Shown here piece after piece: positions 1-12,341 of a stretch of 64,000 nt of DNA; positions within the stretch are counted from its first letter, which is position 1; each line of letters starts with the position of its first letter. The DNA comes from Sweltsa coloradensis (taxonomy: Eukaryota > Arthropoda > Insecta > Plecoptera > Chloroperlidae), in assembly GCA_024449915.1 (NCBI GenBank), contig JAMZAV010002220.1:62001-126000 (forward strand), given 5' to 3'. The notes beneath the pieces were generated by a model. It made no database searches. It was not told where the DNA came from and saw only the letters and a list, made by a program, of their open reading frames with translations. A program made the position numbers and the translations under genes.

Positions 1-75
1 TTTCACAACTAATGACGGGAGAACTAGGCCTATAGCTTCTACACGGAAGGAAAATACTGTTTCGTCGATGGTGTC

Positions 76-180
76 GGCGCCGACAGGGCTAGCTTGGTCC
101 GCTTTGCAATGTAAGTCCCCCACTGAAAATCTGTCATGTGACTGAGTGGGTAGACTCTAAATCACGAATTTATTTATTTA
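76..180 (+). repeat. SINE-like repeat just upstream of a THSD7 exon
   Basis: The block has the words cccccactgaaaatc, then actgagtgggtagactc, and ends in a (ttta)n tail. The same order of words recurs near 25,885-26,015 (+), 48,305-48,420 (-) and 59,720-59,790 (+), so it is a dispersed short repeat. Its TTTATTTATT tail runs directly into the pyrimidine/GT-rich stretch before the splice acceptor at 201-202, so repeat sequence may supply part of that acceptor context. I cannot name the family. Confidence 0.6.
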
Positions 181-202
181 TTGTGTGTGTGTTGCTGTCC
201 AG

Positions 203-3200
203 TCTTGCGACGCTAACCAGGAGCGACGCCGTACTCGCTCCGTCCTGCGCAGTGGGGCCGCCGCCCACCCCGCCTGTCCACCGCTCATCGAGGTGCAGGC
301 CTGCCACGTCAACACCACCTGTTGGACCTACGAGTGGGCGACTACAGAGTGGAGCTCCTGTCTCCCTCTGGGTGGCAGCCCTTGCGGCGAGGGGGTGCAG
401 AGTCGAGCCGTCTTCTGTCGTCGCAGTGACGGCCGTCCAGCCACAGACAGGTAAGATATTAATCTCCTTCATTCACCATTGTGAAGGAGTTTATTAACTT
501 GTGTGCTTCTCTTTTATCCATTATACTTATATTTACTTGTATAGGGCCTACTTGTACTTGTATACCATATACTGAAGAATAAAAACTTATCTTATATTAA
601 GATTCTTCATTGAAACGTCATTGATGATTAAACTATTTTGACTAGGTTTCATTTCGAGTGGTATAAGTTCTTTTGTGTCGACATATTATTACTGAAGAGT
701 TTCAAAAATTCTTGAAAGTTACCATTCCAGTTACCTTTCTTTTTACCAAATCGAATTTTGCAAATGTTTTATCAATGCGTTTTATTCTTTTATTTTAATC
801 ATTGAGTTTTTAACTCTCATGTTGTACTAGGTTTCATTTCGAGTGGTATAAGTTCTTTTATGTCGACATATTATCACTGAAGTGTTTCAAAAAATCTTTA
901 CAGTTACCATTCCAGTTACTTTTCTTTTTACCAAATCGAATTTTGCATATGTGTTATCAATGCGTTTAATTCCTTTATTTTAATCATTGAGTTTTTAACT
1001 TTCATGTTGTATTTAGAATGCACATATACATGTGTGGTCTGGTGTGTCTTAACACTTGAGATGATTAAACGCAGTTGACAACTGATAACAGTGCTCATAG
1101 TGTTACTGGATTACCGCGACATTTACAAAACTTTTTAAACGTTCAGAACAATCGTTAAGAAAACTTTAAGTCGTTTAAATCTTAACCTTAATTTGGGGGT
1201 TGCACCATCTAACAAAAAAAAATATTTTGGAAGATGGTGGAGGTGCCGGTCCAGACAATTTTTAATTTATAGCTTATGTATAAAATGCCATTCAATAAAA
1301 TCAGACAATATAAAATTAATTGGGGGAAAATGTTAACCTTAATAAAATTCCATATCTGTTTTTACATTAATGGTCGTATTTTCCCTACCAAACTTGATCC
1401 GACCCGAAAACCCGAAGCAGCTTAGTACCCGAACCCGCCAGTCAAAACTTCTTTCTACCTGCATAGCCCAAAATCGAATAGTTCCCAGGACTTTCAGTTG
1501 GCTCTCATCAACTAGATCATTACATGCAACCGAGTACTGTTTTAGTTCGTGTGCTGGAGAGCTACGTCCCACGTTGCACGAGACATGGTGCTACGTAGAC
1601 TGCCCGGTAGACTGCGAGCTATCGCAGTGGTCAGCCTGGAACTCGTCCGAATGCCAGTGTGGCCAACACGACGGCACGAAGGCAACGAGAAAGAGACACA
1701 TTGTGACCAACCCCAGTCCGCTGGGTCGTCCCTGCCCCGAGCCGATGTCACAGGAGAAGCCGTGTCCCGTCAACCTGTGCTACTCCTGGATCACCGGGCC
1801 CTGGGGTCACTGTGAACTGCAGGTGAGCTCGACCATTGATTAAAGAATATAGATCGGTGCCATACACCATCAGTTTCGTAAATGTATGGGAATTTCCAGA
1901 GGATGATATTCCAACTTATGTTGTATGGCAACTATACTTTGACATCATTCAATGCACATTGTTTTACGAAGTGTTATCTATGATGGTATGTATCCCCAAA
2001 CTGAAGTGTTTTCCCATCGCCCTCAGGGAGCTTGGTGCGGTCACGGCTTGCGCATGCGCAATGTGTCCTGCGTTGTGATTGGCTCGGAGCGCACGGTCGA
2101 GGAGCGCATGTGCGAGGGGGATCTCCCGGTGTCTGAAGCGTGCTACGTGCCGTGCAGTGGCGACTGCCATGTGTCAGAATGGAGCCACTGGTCGCACTGT
2201 CATCGAGACTGTCACGGGCCGGACCTTGGTACGTACAATACCTTTAAACTTAAGGCTATTGTACCACACTCTAATCGATAAGTCCAAAATAAGATGGCTT
2301 AAAAGTTCATCATAAAAAATGCAACAAAATATGTTTTGTATTTTTGGGTGGAGGGTCCACTAGCAAAGTGCACAACTAAATTTTGAACAATCACAGTGCT
2401 ACTTGCAGTATGGAAGACAGGACCTTGTTTCTTAATCAACCTCTTGTGTTTCAGTGGGAGGATATCAGACGCGCAGTCGGGCAGTGCTGCGCGCGCCGGC
2501 TAGCGAGGGCGAACCATGCCCCAGTGCATTATGGGAGACGCGACCCTGCTTCTCTGGGCCATGTCTGACGTTTCACTGGGTGCGAGCCAGTGACGGCAGA
2601 TTCGAGTGCCATCGCTCCGATGGAGTGCCAGTCGTTGGTTAGTAAATATAATCTTGATACCGTACGAGCACCATTTCTTAGGTAGACCTTGCAATACATA
2701 AAAATAATGAATCCAAAATATTATTAAATTAAAGTTTCAATCAATTGTGGAACCCGTGAAGGTCATAATGTTTGTTAATTACACACGGTCACATTGGAGA
2801 TAGGGAATTGCTACAACCAATGGTTGATACATTTTTCTAAATGGTGTAAGTCATGGAGACTGAGGACATATCCCAAAGCTCCGTTTTTCCTAATCAACAA
2901 GATTTAATGTTGGACTACGTAGAGAAAACCCGAGATAATCGCGATTGTGTACCATAACAGAATGGTTCACTCGCTGTGTTTCAGGGGGATGCGACTCAAA
3001 GCCAAAGCCGTGCGATGGAGACTTCTGCGGGTGCCCGGGAGACACTGTCTGTCCGCAAGAAGTGACAACTCCAGTTGGGACCACCGTTCAGCCAGAAGAC
3101 GAAATTCAGTCGCTTCTTTATTATCCCAGTAAGTAGAGACTGTATATCGAGTCTGCGTTTACCACTCCACAGGAGATTACAAGAATCGCCATATTGACAG

Positions 3201-3965
3201 TCCCATTTTATATCAGTTAGATACTTTGAATGCAATGCTTGATACGGCATCAAAGGATTTGATTTCTTTTCATCACCATTATTATACATCAAAAGAGGTT
3301 GTAAACAAAGCATTTTGGGATTGAGAATTCAGCATTTTAAATTTCAATCCAATTTAGCATTTTGTAGCACCTGTTTAATGCACCTCTAAGAACTCATCCC
3401 TCTAGCTGATTAATAAACAGCTCTACCTATTTGAGGAAATGCAGCACGACAACAAAAAAATAAATCATGTAATCTGTGTGATCTTGTTTCCAGGAGAGGA
3501 CGAGATGAGTGTTGTAGGTGTCACGATCATTGCACTTAGCGCCATCGGCGTCGTGGTCGTTGCCGTCAGCGCCTTCCTCCTCTTGTAAGTTGATTCAATT
3601 CAGTAAACGTTTTTATAACCACAAACAATATAGGATCAGAGTTCAGCACGGATTTCTTCTTGTTGTTTGTTTCCCTTCCCTTAAGATGTAATGCATAGGC
3701 CTACTTAACATTTTTATCATAAACTTAATTATGTTGCTATTGGATCAAACCACAATTAACGAATTTTAAACGAATTTTTCAAAATAATGTCAATTAATAC
3801 AGATTCAATATGTGCCCCATGCTGGGCGCCAATCCTTGTCTGTGCCATATAGAGACGCATTAAATTGGTGTTCTGATATCAGTCTGTTTTAGTCGCAGTG
3901 CGATGGCGAGCGCGTGGAATCCAGAGCAGTCTCAAGCACAAGCACCCGCCGTCATCAAGGCCTGA
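203..3965 (+). CDS. THSD7A/THSD7B-type thrombospondin type-1 domain membrane protein, 3' end (partial)
   Basis: Seven coding exons: 203-450, 1546-1822, 2027-2228, 2455-2637, 2985-3128, 3494-3584 and 3893-3965. All introns are GT-AG, phases run 2,0,1,1,1,2, and the total of 1,218 nt gives 405 codons plus stop. The 5' part lies before the window. The exons encode Cys-rich thrombospondin type-1 (TSP1) repeats with W-x-x-W cores such as CELSQWSAWNSSECQCG and CHVSEWSHWSHCHRDC. The paired spacing (GRPCPEPM, KPCPVNLCYSW) is that of the THSD7 family, whose members are large single-pass surface proteins with many TSP1 repeats. A Cys-rich segment follows (exon 5), then a Ser/Thr/Pro-type stalk, then one hydrophobic helix (residues about 358-381 of the visible part, VVGVTIIALSAIGVVVVAVS) in exon 6. 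The final exon gives a 24-residue tail ending in APAVIKA. That exon is the first of eight tandem copies. Family assignment is strong; A versus B orthology is not resolved, and the short tail rests on splice phase and stop position only. Confidence 0.85.
641..1011. repeat. Two-copy 185-bp tandem duplication in a THSD7 intron
   Basis: Positions 641-825 and 826-1011 are near-identical. Both begin actaggtttcatttcgagtg and end with catgttgta; they differ by scattered substitutions. It lies in the intron between exons 203-450 and 1546-1822. No coding content is seen. Confidence 0.85.
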
Positions 3966-5336
3966 ACAGATAGCCGTTTGTGCGTCACATAAATGTGCCC
4001 CATGTTGGGTGCCAATCCTTGTCCATGCCATAGAGACGTATTTAAGTGGTGTTCTGATATCACTCTGTTTTAGTCGCAGTGCGATGGCGAGCGCGTGGAA
4101 TCCAGAGCAGTCTCAAGCACAAGCACCCGCCGTCATCAAGGCCTGAACAGATAGCCGTTCGTGCGTCACATGAATGTGCCCCATGCTGGGCGCCAATTCT
4201 TGTCCATGCCATAGAGAAGTATTAAAGTGGTGTTCTGACGTTACTCTGTGTTTTAGTCGCAGTGTGATGGGGAGCGCTTGGAATCCAGAGCAGTCTCGAG
4301 CACAAGCACCCGCCATCATCAAGGCCTGAACAGATAGCCGTTCGTGCATCATATAAATGTGCCCCACGTTGGGCGCCAATGCTTGTCCATGCCATAGAGA
4401 CGTATTAAATTAGTGTTCTGATATCACTCTGTTTTAGTCGCAGTGCGATGGCGAGCGCGTGGAATCCAGAGCAGTCTCAAGCACAAGCACCCGCCGTCAT
4501 CAAGGCCTGAACAGATAGCCGTTCGTGCATCATATAAATGTGCCCCATGTTGGGCGCCAATCCTTGTCCGTGCCATAGAGACATATTAAGTGGTGTTCTG
4601 ACGTTACTCTTGTGTTTTAGTCGCAGTGCGATGGCGAGCGCGTGGAATCCAGAGCAGTCTCAAGCACAAGCACCTGCCGTCATCAAGGCCTGAACAGATA
4701 GCCGTTCGTGCGTCACATGAATGTGCCCCATGCTGGGCGCCAATTCTTGTCCGTGCCATAGAGACGTATTAAAGTGGTGTTCTGACGTTACTCTGTGTTT
4801 TAGTCGCAGTGCGATGGCGAGCGCGTGGAATCCAGAGCAGTCTCGAGCACAAGCACCCGCCGTCATCAAGGCCTGAACAGATAGCCGTTCGTGCGTCATA
4901 TAAATGTGCCCCATGTTGGGCGCCAATCCTTGTCCATGCCATAGAGAAGTATTAAAGTGGTGTTCTGACGTTACTCTTGTGTTTTAGTCGCAGTGCGATG
5001 GCGAGCGCGTGGAATCCAGAGCAGTCTCAAGCACAAGCACCCGCCGTCATCAAGGCCTGAACAGATAGCCGTTCGTGCGTCACATAAACGTGCCCCATGT
5101 TGGGCGCCAATCCTTGTCGGTGCCATAGAGACGTATTAAAGTGGTGTTCTGACGTTACTCTTGTGTTTTAGTCGCAGTGCGATGGCGAGCGCTTGGAATC
5201 CAGAGCAGTCTCAAGCACAAGCACCTGCCGTCATCAAGGCCTGAACAGATAGCCGTTCGTGCATCACATAAATGTGCCCTATATTGGGCGCCAAGAGCCG
5301 TGTCCGTGCCATAGAGACAAACTAAAGTGGTGTTCT
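3811..5336 (+). repeat. Tandem array of about 182-bp units, each carrying a THSD7 terminal exon
   Basis: The array has eight full units and a partial ninth. Acceptor AGs end at 3892, 4073, 4256, 4437, 4620, 4803, 4987 and 5171, so periods are 181-186 bp. Each unit contains in order: a branch-point-like CTGAC or CTGAT, a T-rich tract, TTTTAG, a 73-nt coding segment ending TGA, a roughly 90-nt spacer, and often ATTAAA followed by GTGGTGTTCTG. The spacer carries the recognisable words gatagccgtt, tgggcgcca and tgccatagaga. ATTAAA is lost by point change in the spacers after copies 1 and 4, and is degenerate (CTAAAG) after copy 8. Confidence 0.9.
4074..5244 (+). CDS. Seven further copies of the THSD7 terminal coding exon
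   Basis: Copies 2 to 8 lie at 4074-4146, 4257-4329, 4438-4510, 4621-4693, 4804-4876, 4988-5060 and 5172-5244. Each is exactly 73 nt, begins TCGCAGTG after TTTTAG and ends GCCTGA. So each could be joined to the phase-2 donor at 3585 and would encode the same 24-residue tail with few changes. Copy 3 differs most (A to V, A to G, Q to R, V to I) and copy 6 has Q to R; the other differences seen are silent. No copy has a frameshift, early stop or lost acceptor. Whether any beyond the first is used in mRNA is unknown. Confidence 0.55.
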
Positions 5337-8300
5337 CAGCAGAAACGTATCAGCAGTTACGTTTCTCAACGCCATTAGAACCTTCTCAAGATCGTAACAC
5401 ATACGGTGCAACCAAGAACATTGACAGTGTTTCCATGCTTTACGTCAGGACAAAACTTAAAATTTGCATGTGTGGCTGTAGCATGATAATTGGACATGAC
5501 ACTGCAAATGAAGTATAATTGCTTAACCCCCCACCAGAAAAAACTGACCCAATTTATCAGTCGTAATAATAAGTTCAGTCAGTAAATCTTAAGTGGAAAC
5601 TGCTGCTTGGGTCGGTTATTTTCTGAAAGAACTAAGGCATGCGGTGGAGTTGCCTAGAGGAATAGGGAGAAGCGGTCTAAGCTTCACCAGAGCTTCAGCC
5701 AAGAGATTGATGGAATCACTATCTACTTATCAACATGTATGCTCATATTCCTCAGCCAATCAATGTGTCTAAAGATTGGGTTACGAAATTCGTACAATAA
5801 TATATAATGTAAGTTAATATATTATCACAGCAAAGCCTAATTCCATCCTTATTTGTATCCTGCTGTTTTATGTATTTCTGTTGGCTGTGTTAGAATAGCG
5901 GTATTGTACAGATAGTTACATCTAAAAGTATTTTATCTATTGTTAAATCATTCTAGCTTCATAGAAACATCATAATATTATGCCATTAGCAAAATTGCAT
6001 TTTTTACCAAATGAGTAAGGCTACTGATTCTCAGTACAGCCATTCATAAAAACCGTTGAATATGAAGTTGATCCTGATGTCGCATTCTAGAACTATTTAC
6101 TACTTTATCTCTTCCAACTACTTTTGAAATAACTGAATCGAAAAGAATTTGTGAGAGAAGAGTTTAACATTGTGATTAATGTCACAGAGAGATTGCAATT
6201 AATTCATGTTGGTTTTCTGCAGAATGGTCGAAGTACATTGTCTGGGTGTTATGTACCTTGGCTACAGCATTTCTTAATTGAAAAGGTGTTCGTGTACAAA
6301 TACTACGTCATATTTTCACCTCTGTATATTACTCTACTGACGAAGTTGTTTGTTATAAAGGCAAATTTGAAAGAATCATAAAAAGACACTTTTTAGTTTA
6401 AAACGGGAAAGATTTTAAACGTGTGAAAGTTTTGCATAATGTTTTGACATATCTTCTGGAAGCAAGTACCTAGAAACTTTGCATTCTTCCGGCGTGCATA
6501 CATAATATTATTGGAACGTTAAGCGAAACTAGTCTCTGCAGTACTGTCTATGCATAACGTCCACGGATTAATGATGTTCGAGTTATTTCTTTAACTAAAT
6601 ATTATAGAAACGACCATCGCGTGCAGCCTTAACAATGTTCAACATAAAAGTACAGCTTGAAAGTTTAACGTTTTCAGTTTGTATAACGTAAAGACACCGA
6701 TTACAGTCAGTGTAGATAATATCGATCAAGCATTGATGATTTGAATTAAACCAAACTTAATATAGACCTGACCAATATCTTGTCCTATACACTACTATTC
6801 TTGCCAATCAATCTACGAGAGGAAAATTATGTTTAACTTTTTATTCCAACATTATTTTCGTTGTTTGGAATTCAAAGCAGGCTACCATCCACGGTTTTAG
6901 AGGATTTAGAATGCGCACTATTAAAGTATACGAGAATGGTGATTAAAATGGCATGAATAACCCTTCGTTCTCCTAGCAAACAACAATTAGTGAAGCGCTG
7001 AAGCTATGGAGAGACAGGAAGGTGTCGCAACACACGCTAACAGCAAGGGTAGGCCTACTTGGCAGTTATTATATCAATCACAACGTGTTTCATTGAAGAC
7101 AACAGTTCAATAAAAAATGCAGGTACAATTTTGTATTTTAAATTATGTGTTTGATTTAATTGTAACTCATTCTATTTATAGGAAATATGAGAATTTATTT
7201 ACAAATGTGAATGTATAATAATGTACAGATTCAAAAATAAATGTGATACATGATAGATTTGTCAAATGTGCAAAACCTATTATTGAATTTAGTAAACTAA
7301 CCTGTGAACAATGTTTGGAATGACACATTAAGTCTTGTCTATGGCGTTAGTTTGGGGTAACAGGGCTAATGCACCACGTCCTATATTGATTTATCAGCAC
7401 TAAACAAGATCGGTAAATAAAATAAATCGGTATTTAATTTTACGTTCCACTTAAATGGCAATGATATAATAAAATAAAGAAAATTAATACCAATATTTGT
7501 GTTAAGTGTACCCACGCAGTAAGATAACTGATTTTTAGTGAGTGACATTAAAATTATATAGCAATGTAGCCTCTAAATATAAAAATTTGTAGAATTAGTA
7601 AAGCTCCAGTAGATACAGTAACGATACAAAAATCTAAAACTTTGAACAATGATTTTTGAACAAGAAGGAGGCAGCCATTTTTAGGACAAAAAGGGAGGCT
7701 GATCATGCAGATTTGGCTCTGGTATTTATGAACAGAAGTGATAAAATTTAACAATAATTCCACTTAAAAAGTAATGTTGCTGTAACTTGGCACTTATTGA
7801 TGTACCTTAAGAAGATTAGAACTACAAGAACGAAGACTGGAAGTGTGAAGGCTATAAATAGAAGATTTACAGATGGATCAAGAATCAAGCTAGGATTATA
7901 ACATAAGTAGCTGAGTATCTTCAGGACTACAGTTAAGGTCGTATGTTATTGACTTTAATGGCCGAAGTGGCAATTACTACATTACTAACGTCTATAATTT
8001 ACTGTATATCCCTATGTTAATAATAATCCAGGAATTTGTAGCCCAAGTGTGTACTCTCATTGACTGTATTGCTATAGCCGGTGGAGGGGGTATTGTTACA
8101 GCAGACCCCATCGGTACGTACGCGAACATGTCAATGACCAACCAGAGAACAGTATTTTAAATATGAAACACGGGTCAAGCAAGCTGGACACGATCCTATC
8201 CGCGGACAGCGCCAGAATCAACATTCGGAACAACCTTAGAATATAGTAATTGCCCCGATGTTAGGATGGCTCCAAAGTGACCGTTTCACACACACACATT
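5337..8300. other. Intergenic, no gene recognised
   Basis: AT-rich sequence after the exon array. The few open frames (for example 6151-6381) have no recognisable domain, no supporting splice structure and AT-driven composition. I see no repeat family here that recurs elsewhere in the window. Confidence 0.6.
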
Positions 8301-8565
8301 CAAGTCAAGAAACGATGGTCTTAAGTCCACATCAAAATTTAAAATCTGGGTATAACTAGATTTGAACCCTTGACCTTCTCTCAGGAAGAAGAGACTAAGT
8401 ACAATACCAACGAACTAGACAAATCGTCAAGAAACGAAGGACTTTAAGTCCACATCAGAAGTTTAAAACCTTCTGCCTTAACTGGTTTCGAATCTTTGAG
8501 CTTGACCTTCTCATAGGAAGCAGAGACGAGTCAGAAGACCAACGAACTAGACAAATCGTGACGAT
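8300..8565 (-). repeat. Two tandem tRNA-like (SINE-type) units
   Basis: Two related units start near 8305 and 8430 (aagaaacgatggtcttaag / aagaaacgaaggactttaag). Read on the minus strand, the first contains an A-box-like tagttcgttgg and a B-box-like ggttcaaatc at tRNA-like spacing, which are internal RNA polymerase III promoter elements. They look like tRNA-derived repeats, not functional tRNAs. Confidence 0.55.
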
Positions 8566-8611
8566 GAGTGTCTTAAGAATGATAAGTTTGAAGTAAAATT
8601 AAAAAGCGACA

Positions 8612-8690
8612 TGCGACATGCGGGCTTCGAACCCACGCCCGTCAGTTGCACTACAGGCCTTCGAGCCACCGTGGACGGCGACAACAACCT
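8612..8690 (-). repeat. tRNA-like segment with B-box-like motif
   Basis: The plus strand reads gggcttcgaacccacgcccg, so the minus strand carries a B-box-like gggttcgaagccc. A complete cloverleaf could not be drawn with confidence, so this is probably a tRNA-derived repeat fragment. Confidence 0.4.
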
Positions 8691-9126
8691 ACTCAGTTAC
8701 AAGGAAGGTGGCTCCAGGCGACTGCTCGATAATGTTACAGATAAAAATCAACTTTTGAACTTTTACGAAAACAAACTAAACCTGGGATCGAACTCTATTG
8801 GCAACTCTGCACTGGTAATGTTAAGACTAGGAAACGCTCAGTTGGACGCGTTGATAAGCGAGCACGTGCTATAGCTAGACCCACATTGCACATTTTTTTA
8901 AATTTTAAAATTTACGACGTTCGCGTTTCCAGTATTATTTATTATTGCCAAGGTATTTGGGTAAACCCGTGTTTAAATCTTTACTTTAAAATCCACCGCC
9001 ATCTAGAGGACCTTGACTCCTTGGGAAAACTTTTTAAACTCTTTGTTGACAATTAATAGACTGCTTTCTCGAAAGTATTTTGATTACTTCTAGGTGGCAG
9101 TGCATTAGAAACTTCGCGCGTCTTTT

Positions 9127-9740
9127 CGTTGCCATGGCAACGTTACTTTTGTTATAATGTAATTTCCATCTACACTACTTATCGGATCAAAATAAAATTA
9201 ACATGTTCGTGACCGGACGGACATTCTAAATGATTTGGCTATCTCAGATTTTGTCGCCGTTGAGTTTGAAAAAAAAACTTTCGATTAACTTTAATGTAAC
9301 TTTTTAACTTTTTGAATGATTTTGCCACAAAACTAATGGCATTCAATCGAGAACAAAGCTTGCGGATGGTGAAAATTTCAACTCGATCCGAGCCTCCGTT
9401 CGACCGCTATCATGAGCCAAAAAAGCTGCACGACTTTCCGTTGCCATGGTAACCGTACTTTGTTATAATGTAATTTCCATCTACACTACTTATCGGATCA
9501 AAATAAAATTAACATATTCGTGACCGGACGGACATTCTAAATGATTTGGCCATCTCAGATTTTGTCGCCGTGAAGTTTGAAAAAAAAACTTTCAATTAAC
9601 TTTAATGTAACTTTTTAACTTTTTGAACGATTTTGCCACAAAACTAATGGCATTCAATCGAGAACAAAGCTTGCGGATGGTGAAAATTTCAACTCGATCC
9701 AAGCCTCCGTTCGAACGTTATCGCGAGACATACAAACAAA
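9127..9740. repeat. Two-copy 312-bp tandem repeat containing X-box-like palindromes
   Basis: Copies begin at about 9127 and 9439 and share long identical stretches (for example gtgaccggacggacattcta and tgaaaatttcaactcgatcc). Each copy opens with GTTGCCATGGYAAC: a perfect 14-bp palindrome at 9128-9141 and a one-base variant at 9440-9453. This is the RFX X-box consensus, but no gene start is nearby. Confidence 0.8.
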
Positions 9741-9764
9741 AAAAACAAAAAAAAAAAACAGTGA

Positions 9765-10545
9765 CTATTTTTTCCAATGACGTAATATAAGCTAAGCGCT
9801 AGACACACAGTAGGGCCGTGGGGATCGTGGATGTTGGAGCCATCATGATCAGGGAAAAACCAACCGCCTTCTAAATGTATCGTACGTAAAACCAAAACCA
9901 CAAGATAGCGATTTCTCGGTATTATTGAAGAAAAACAGTCTTTCTTCCTCAAATCTCTCAGTTACTCCGATTTCCGAACAAAGCAATTCAAGTTGGTGGA
10001 CTATCATACTATTGTCTATCTGCATTAGGCTTTTAGTAATCAAAACTAGTTATTTGTGCGGAATATGTGTCTGAACAAGGTCGTGCAGGTCTAGGGTTGC
10101 CTAGGAGAGGCCTAGGGCTTGTCAAACGTGTTATGTTAGCATTAATTGAATGTAGTCCTATAGCCTAATGGAACTTTAGGCCTACACTGTTGTATTATAA
10201 ATAATTTTCTACATCTGGGCCTAGGCCCGGGACGGTTTCTGATTTGTTTTATGAGAGTTATGACAACTTTTCTCGTTTTACACATAGACGCAAAATTTAA
10301 AATGTCCGCCATCTGTTTACGTATTTTATTATCCCGCGTCGATCAAATAATCCACTGCATCTTAGTTCATTCAACTAGATGAAGTATCTATGTTGCAGTG
10401 AAATGATTTTTCCCTGATCATGATGGCTTCTAACGTCCATGCTAGCGCTCGGTTGGAAGGATAGGAGACTGAGCGTCTAGCGCTTTGCTACGCAAAGCTT
10501 ATGTACGTCATTGATTTTTTCCGGCAGAGTCAAATGGAAACGCTC
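9765..10545. mobile_element. Fold-back (inverted-repeat) element
   Basis: Words in 9765-9860 (ccaatgacgta, agcgctagac, atcatgatcagggaaaaa) recur as reverse complements at 10,405-10,530 (tttttccctgatcatgat, gtctagcgct, tacgtcattg). The block is inverted about a centre near 10,150. No transposase is visible; it is probably a non-autonomous DNA element. Confidence 0.55.
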
Positions 10546-10769
10546 GCTTCGCTCGCTTAATAATCACATGTTGCACTATGACATCATGAAGTTTGTTAAA
10601 AGTGGTTTATCGACTAAGTTTGAATTCAATAGTTTTTAAATAAACAAATTTATTTATTTGTTTGTCAATACAAACCCCTAAAAGAAGCTAAATAAGCTTC
10701 AGAAGGAGACAGACTGGAATAAAATATCAGTTATTGGATTTACTATCTCTAATTTCATCACAGCAAAGT

Positions 10770-11112
10770 TCTGTTAGTTCGGCTGATTGGCGTGAAAGTT
10801 GTTTGAATTTTTGCACAAATGTCAAGGAAGTGGATCCATAGGGCTCTACAGTGGCACTTTTCAAAAATGGTTTTAGGTGACCGCTACAAAAATCAAATTA
10901 TTTTTACAATTTTCGATTTTCTTAAAAAGTCCGAAATTGATCATTTTCGTGAATTGTTTCTGGCTGACAAACAAACAATGTTGATAATCTACGACTGTTA
11001 GGGCTGTCCATCCATGTATGATTTCTTGTTTCATATAGGGCCCTACAATAAGTGTTCCTGGCCGAGCGATCAGATATTTGCTAAGTGCCAAATGTGTCCT
11101 ATTCCCTCTTAA
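10770..11112. mobile_element. Truncated copy of a TTAA-flanked MITE family
   Basis: The segment gccgagcgat, then gctaagtgccaaatgtgtcc, attccctcttaa matches the 3' half of the element at 34,768-35,165. It ends in TTAA at 11,109-11,112. The 5' terminal repeat is not recognisable here. Confidence 0.5.
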
Positions 11113-11257
11113 ATTAAATAGGTACCCCGGCCTGTTTTCTTGCCCGTAGGGCCTACCTACTCGCGTAGTAGAGTTTATTTATAGTGTGCCTCCCCCCCCC
11201 CCCCCACCCCCACCCCCAACTACACAATAATCTCAAAGTGACACAAAACAGTTCATA

Positions 11258-11907
11258 TTAAAGGGGTATTTAACCGCTAAACTCAAAAAATATATTTCAT
11301 TCAGGCTAACTAGTAATGAATTTAGCAATTAACAGAAAAATTATTTGGGCCACTATGACCTCCCAAAAAATTGTCAAACATGACATTTTTCGAGCTAGGT
11401 CCCATCGGCAAAAATCTCCCATAAGAAATAACATGGAGACGATCTTTATGCCCCGTGACCTTGGAGGATTTTGATCCAAAAAAATATTGGCCATTATTGA
11501 CGTACTCTACAGCCTTTTCTGTAAATTCTCTATATTTTGTTTTGTAATTTGAGCAAGTAGTTCGGTCAAAATATGCTGATTACCAAGATGAGGTGTGATT
11601 TTGGAATGCATATTTTTGCGTGTTTGAGGGTATATTTTGGCACAGTTTCAAGACACGATGTAACAAAGGGGCATTTTAGATTGGTACTATGCTCTAGTAT
11701 CTATGTGGACCGAAAAAGAAGCAGGTTAAAGCCGATTTAAGAAATTTCCCAAAACACCAATTTTCGCAAATTTCTGGATCAAAAAAATTAAAACATTCGT
11801 GTTAAATCACAGTTACAAGATATAATTTTTAAACGGTCATTTTAGTGTAGTATTGTGCTATAGATCACGTGGTAAAAAATAATTTTTGGGGTTTTTAGCC
11901 CCTTTAA
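11258..11907. mobile_element. TTAA-flanked MITE
   Basis: The element is bounded by TTAA at 11,258-11,261 and 11,904-11,907. Its ends are inverted: AGGGGTATTTAACC at the left, and the right end reads AGGGGCTAAAAACC on the other strand. TTAA duplication is the signature of piggyBac-type transposition. There is no coding capacity. A strongly altered copy of its internal sequence lies at about 26,090-26,660. Confidence 0.7.
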
Positions 11908-12341
11908 CCAATAATCAGGGAAGGCTGTACCAACCAAGAATATAATATATACTTCGTTTGGCTACAACTATAATTTAGAGATTTTCAAAGAAATTTGGAA
12001 AATCAAAATTTGTCGATGTACCAGTAATTTGATTTTATATTGAAGGGGAGAGTCAACCATTGTTCACCGTCCACTGAATTTCCTAGTCGAATTTCGGGGA
12101 GCCTCACTAGAATTTGGATAGTGTATTTTTTTATTCAATGACAAAATAAGTTTGAAAGTTAACTCCCGAAAATCTCTTAATTTCGTTCACACGCTGAAAT
12201 AATGAATTTCGTATTTGCAATTAATTTGGTGTTTATATTTCTTTGTGAAGAACAAGACTTTTTAAACAAATGCGTTGTACTTGTAGACAAATTTGGGAGG
12301 ACCCAGAGACGGCAACCACAGCCGAGAACCGCGTAATTTAA

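Noticed and set aside
3996..4926. 88-codon minus-strand frames over the THSD7 array (for example 4113-4379 and 4660-4926)
   Set aside because: They are antisense reflections of the tandem unit and repeat with its period; the plus-strand exon explains the conservation better.
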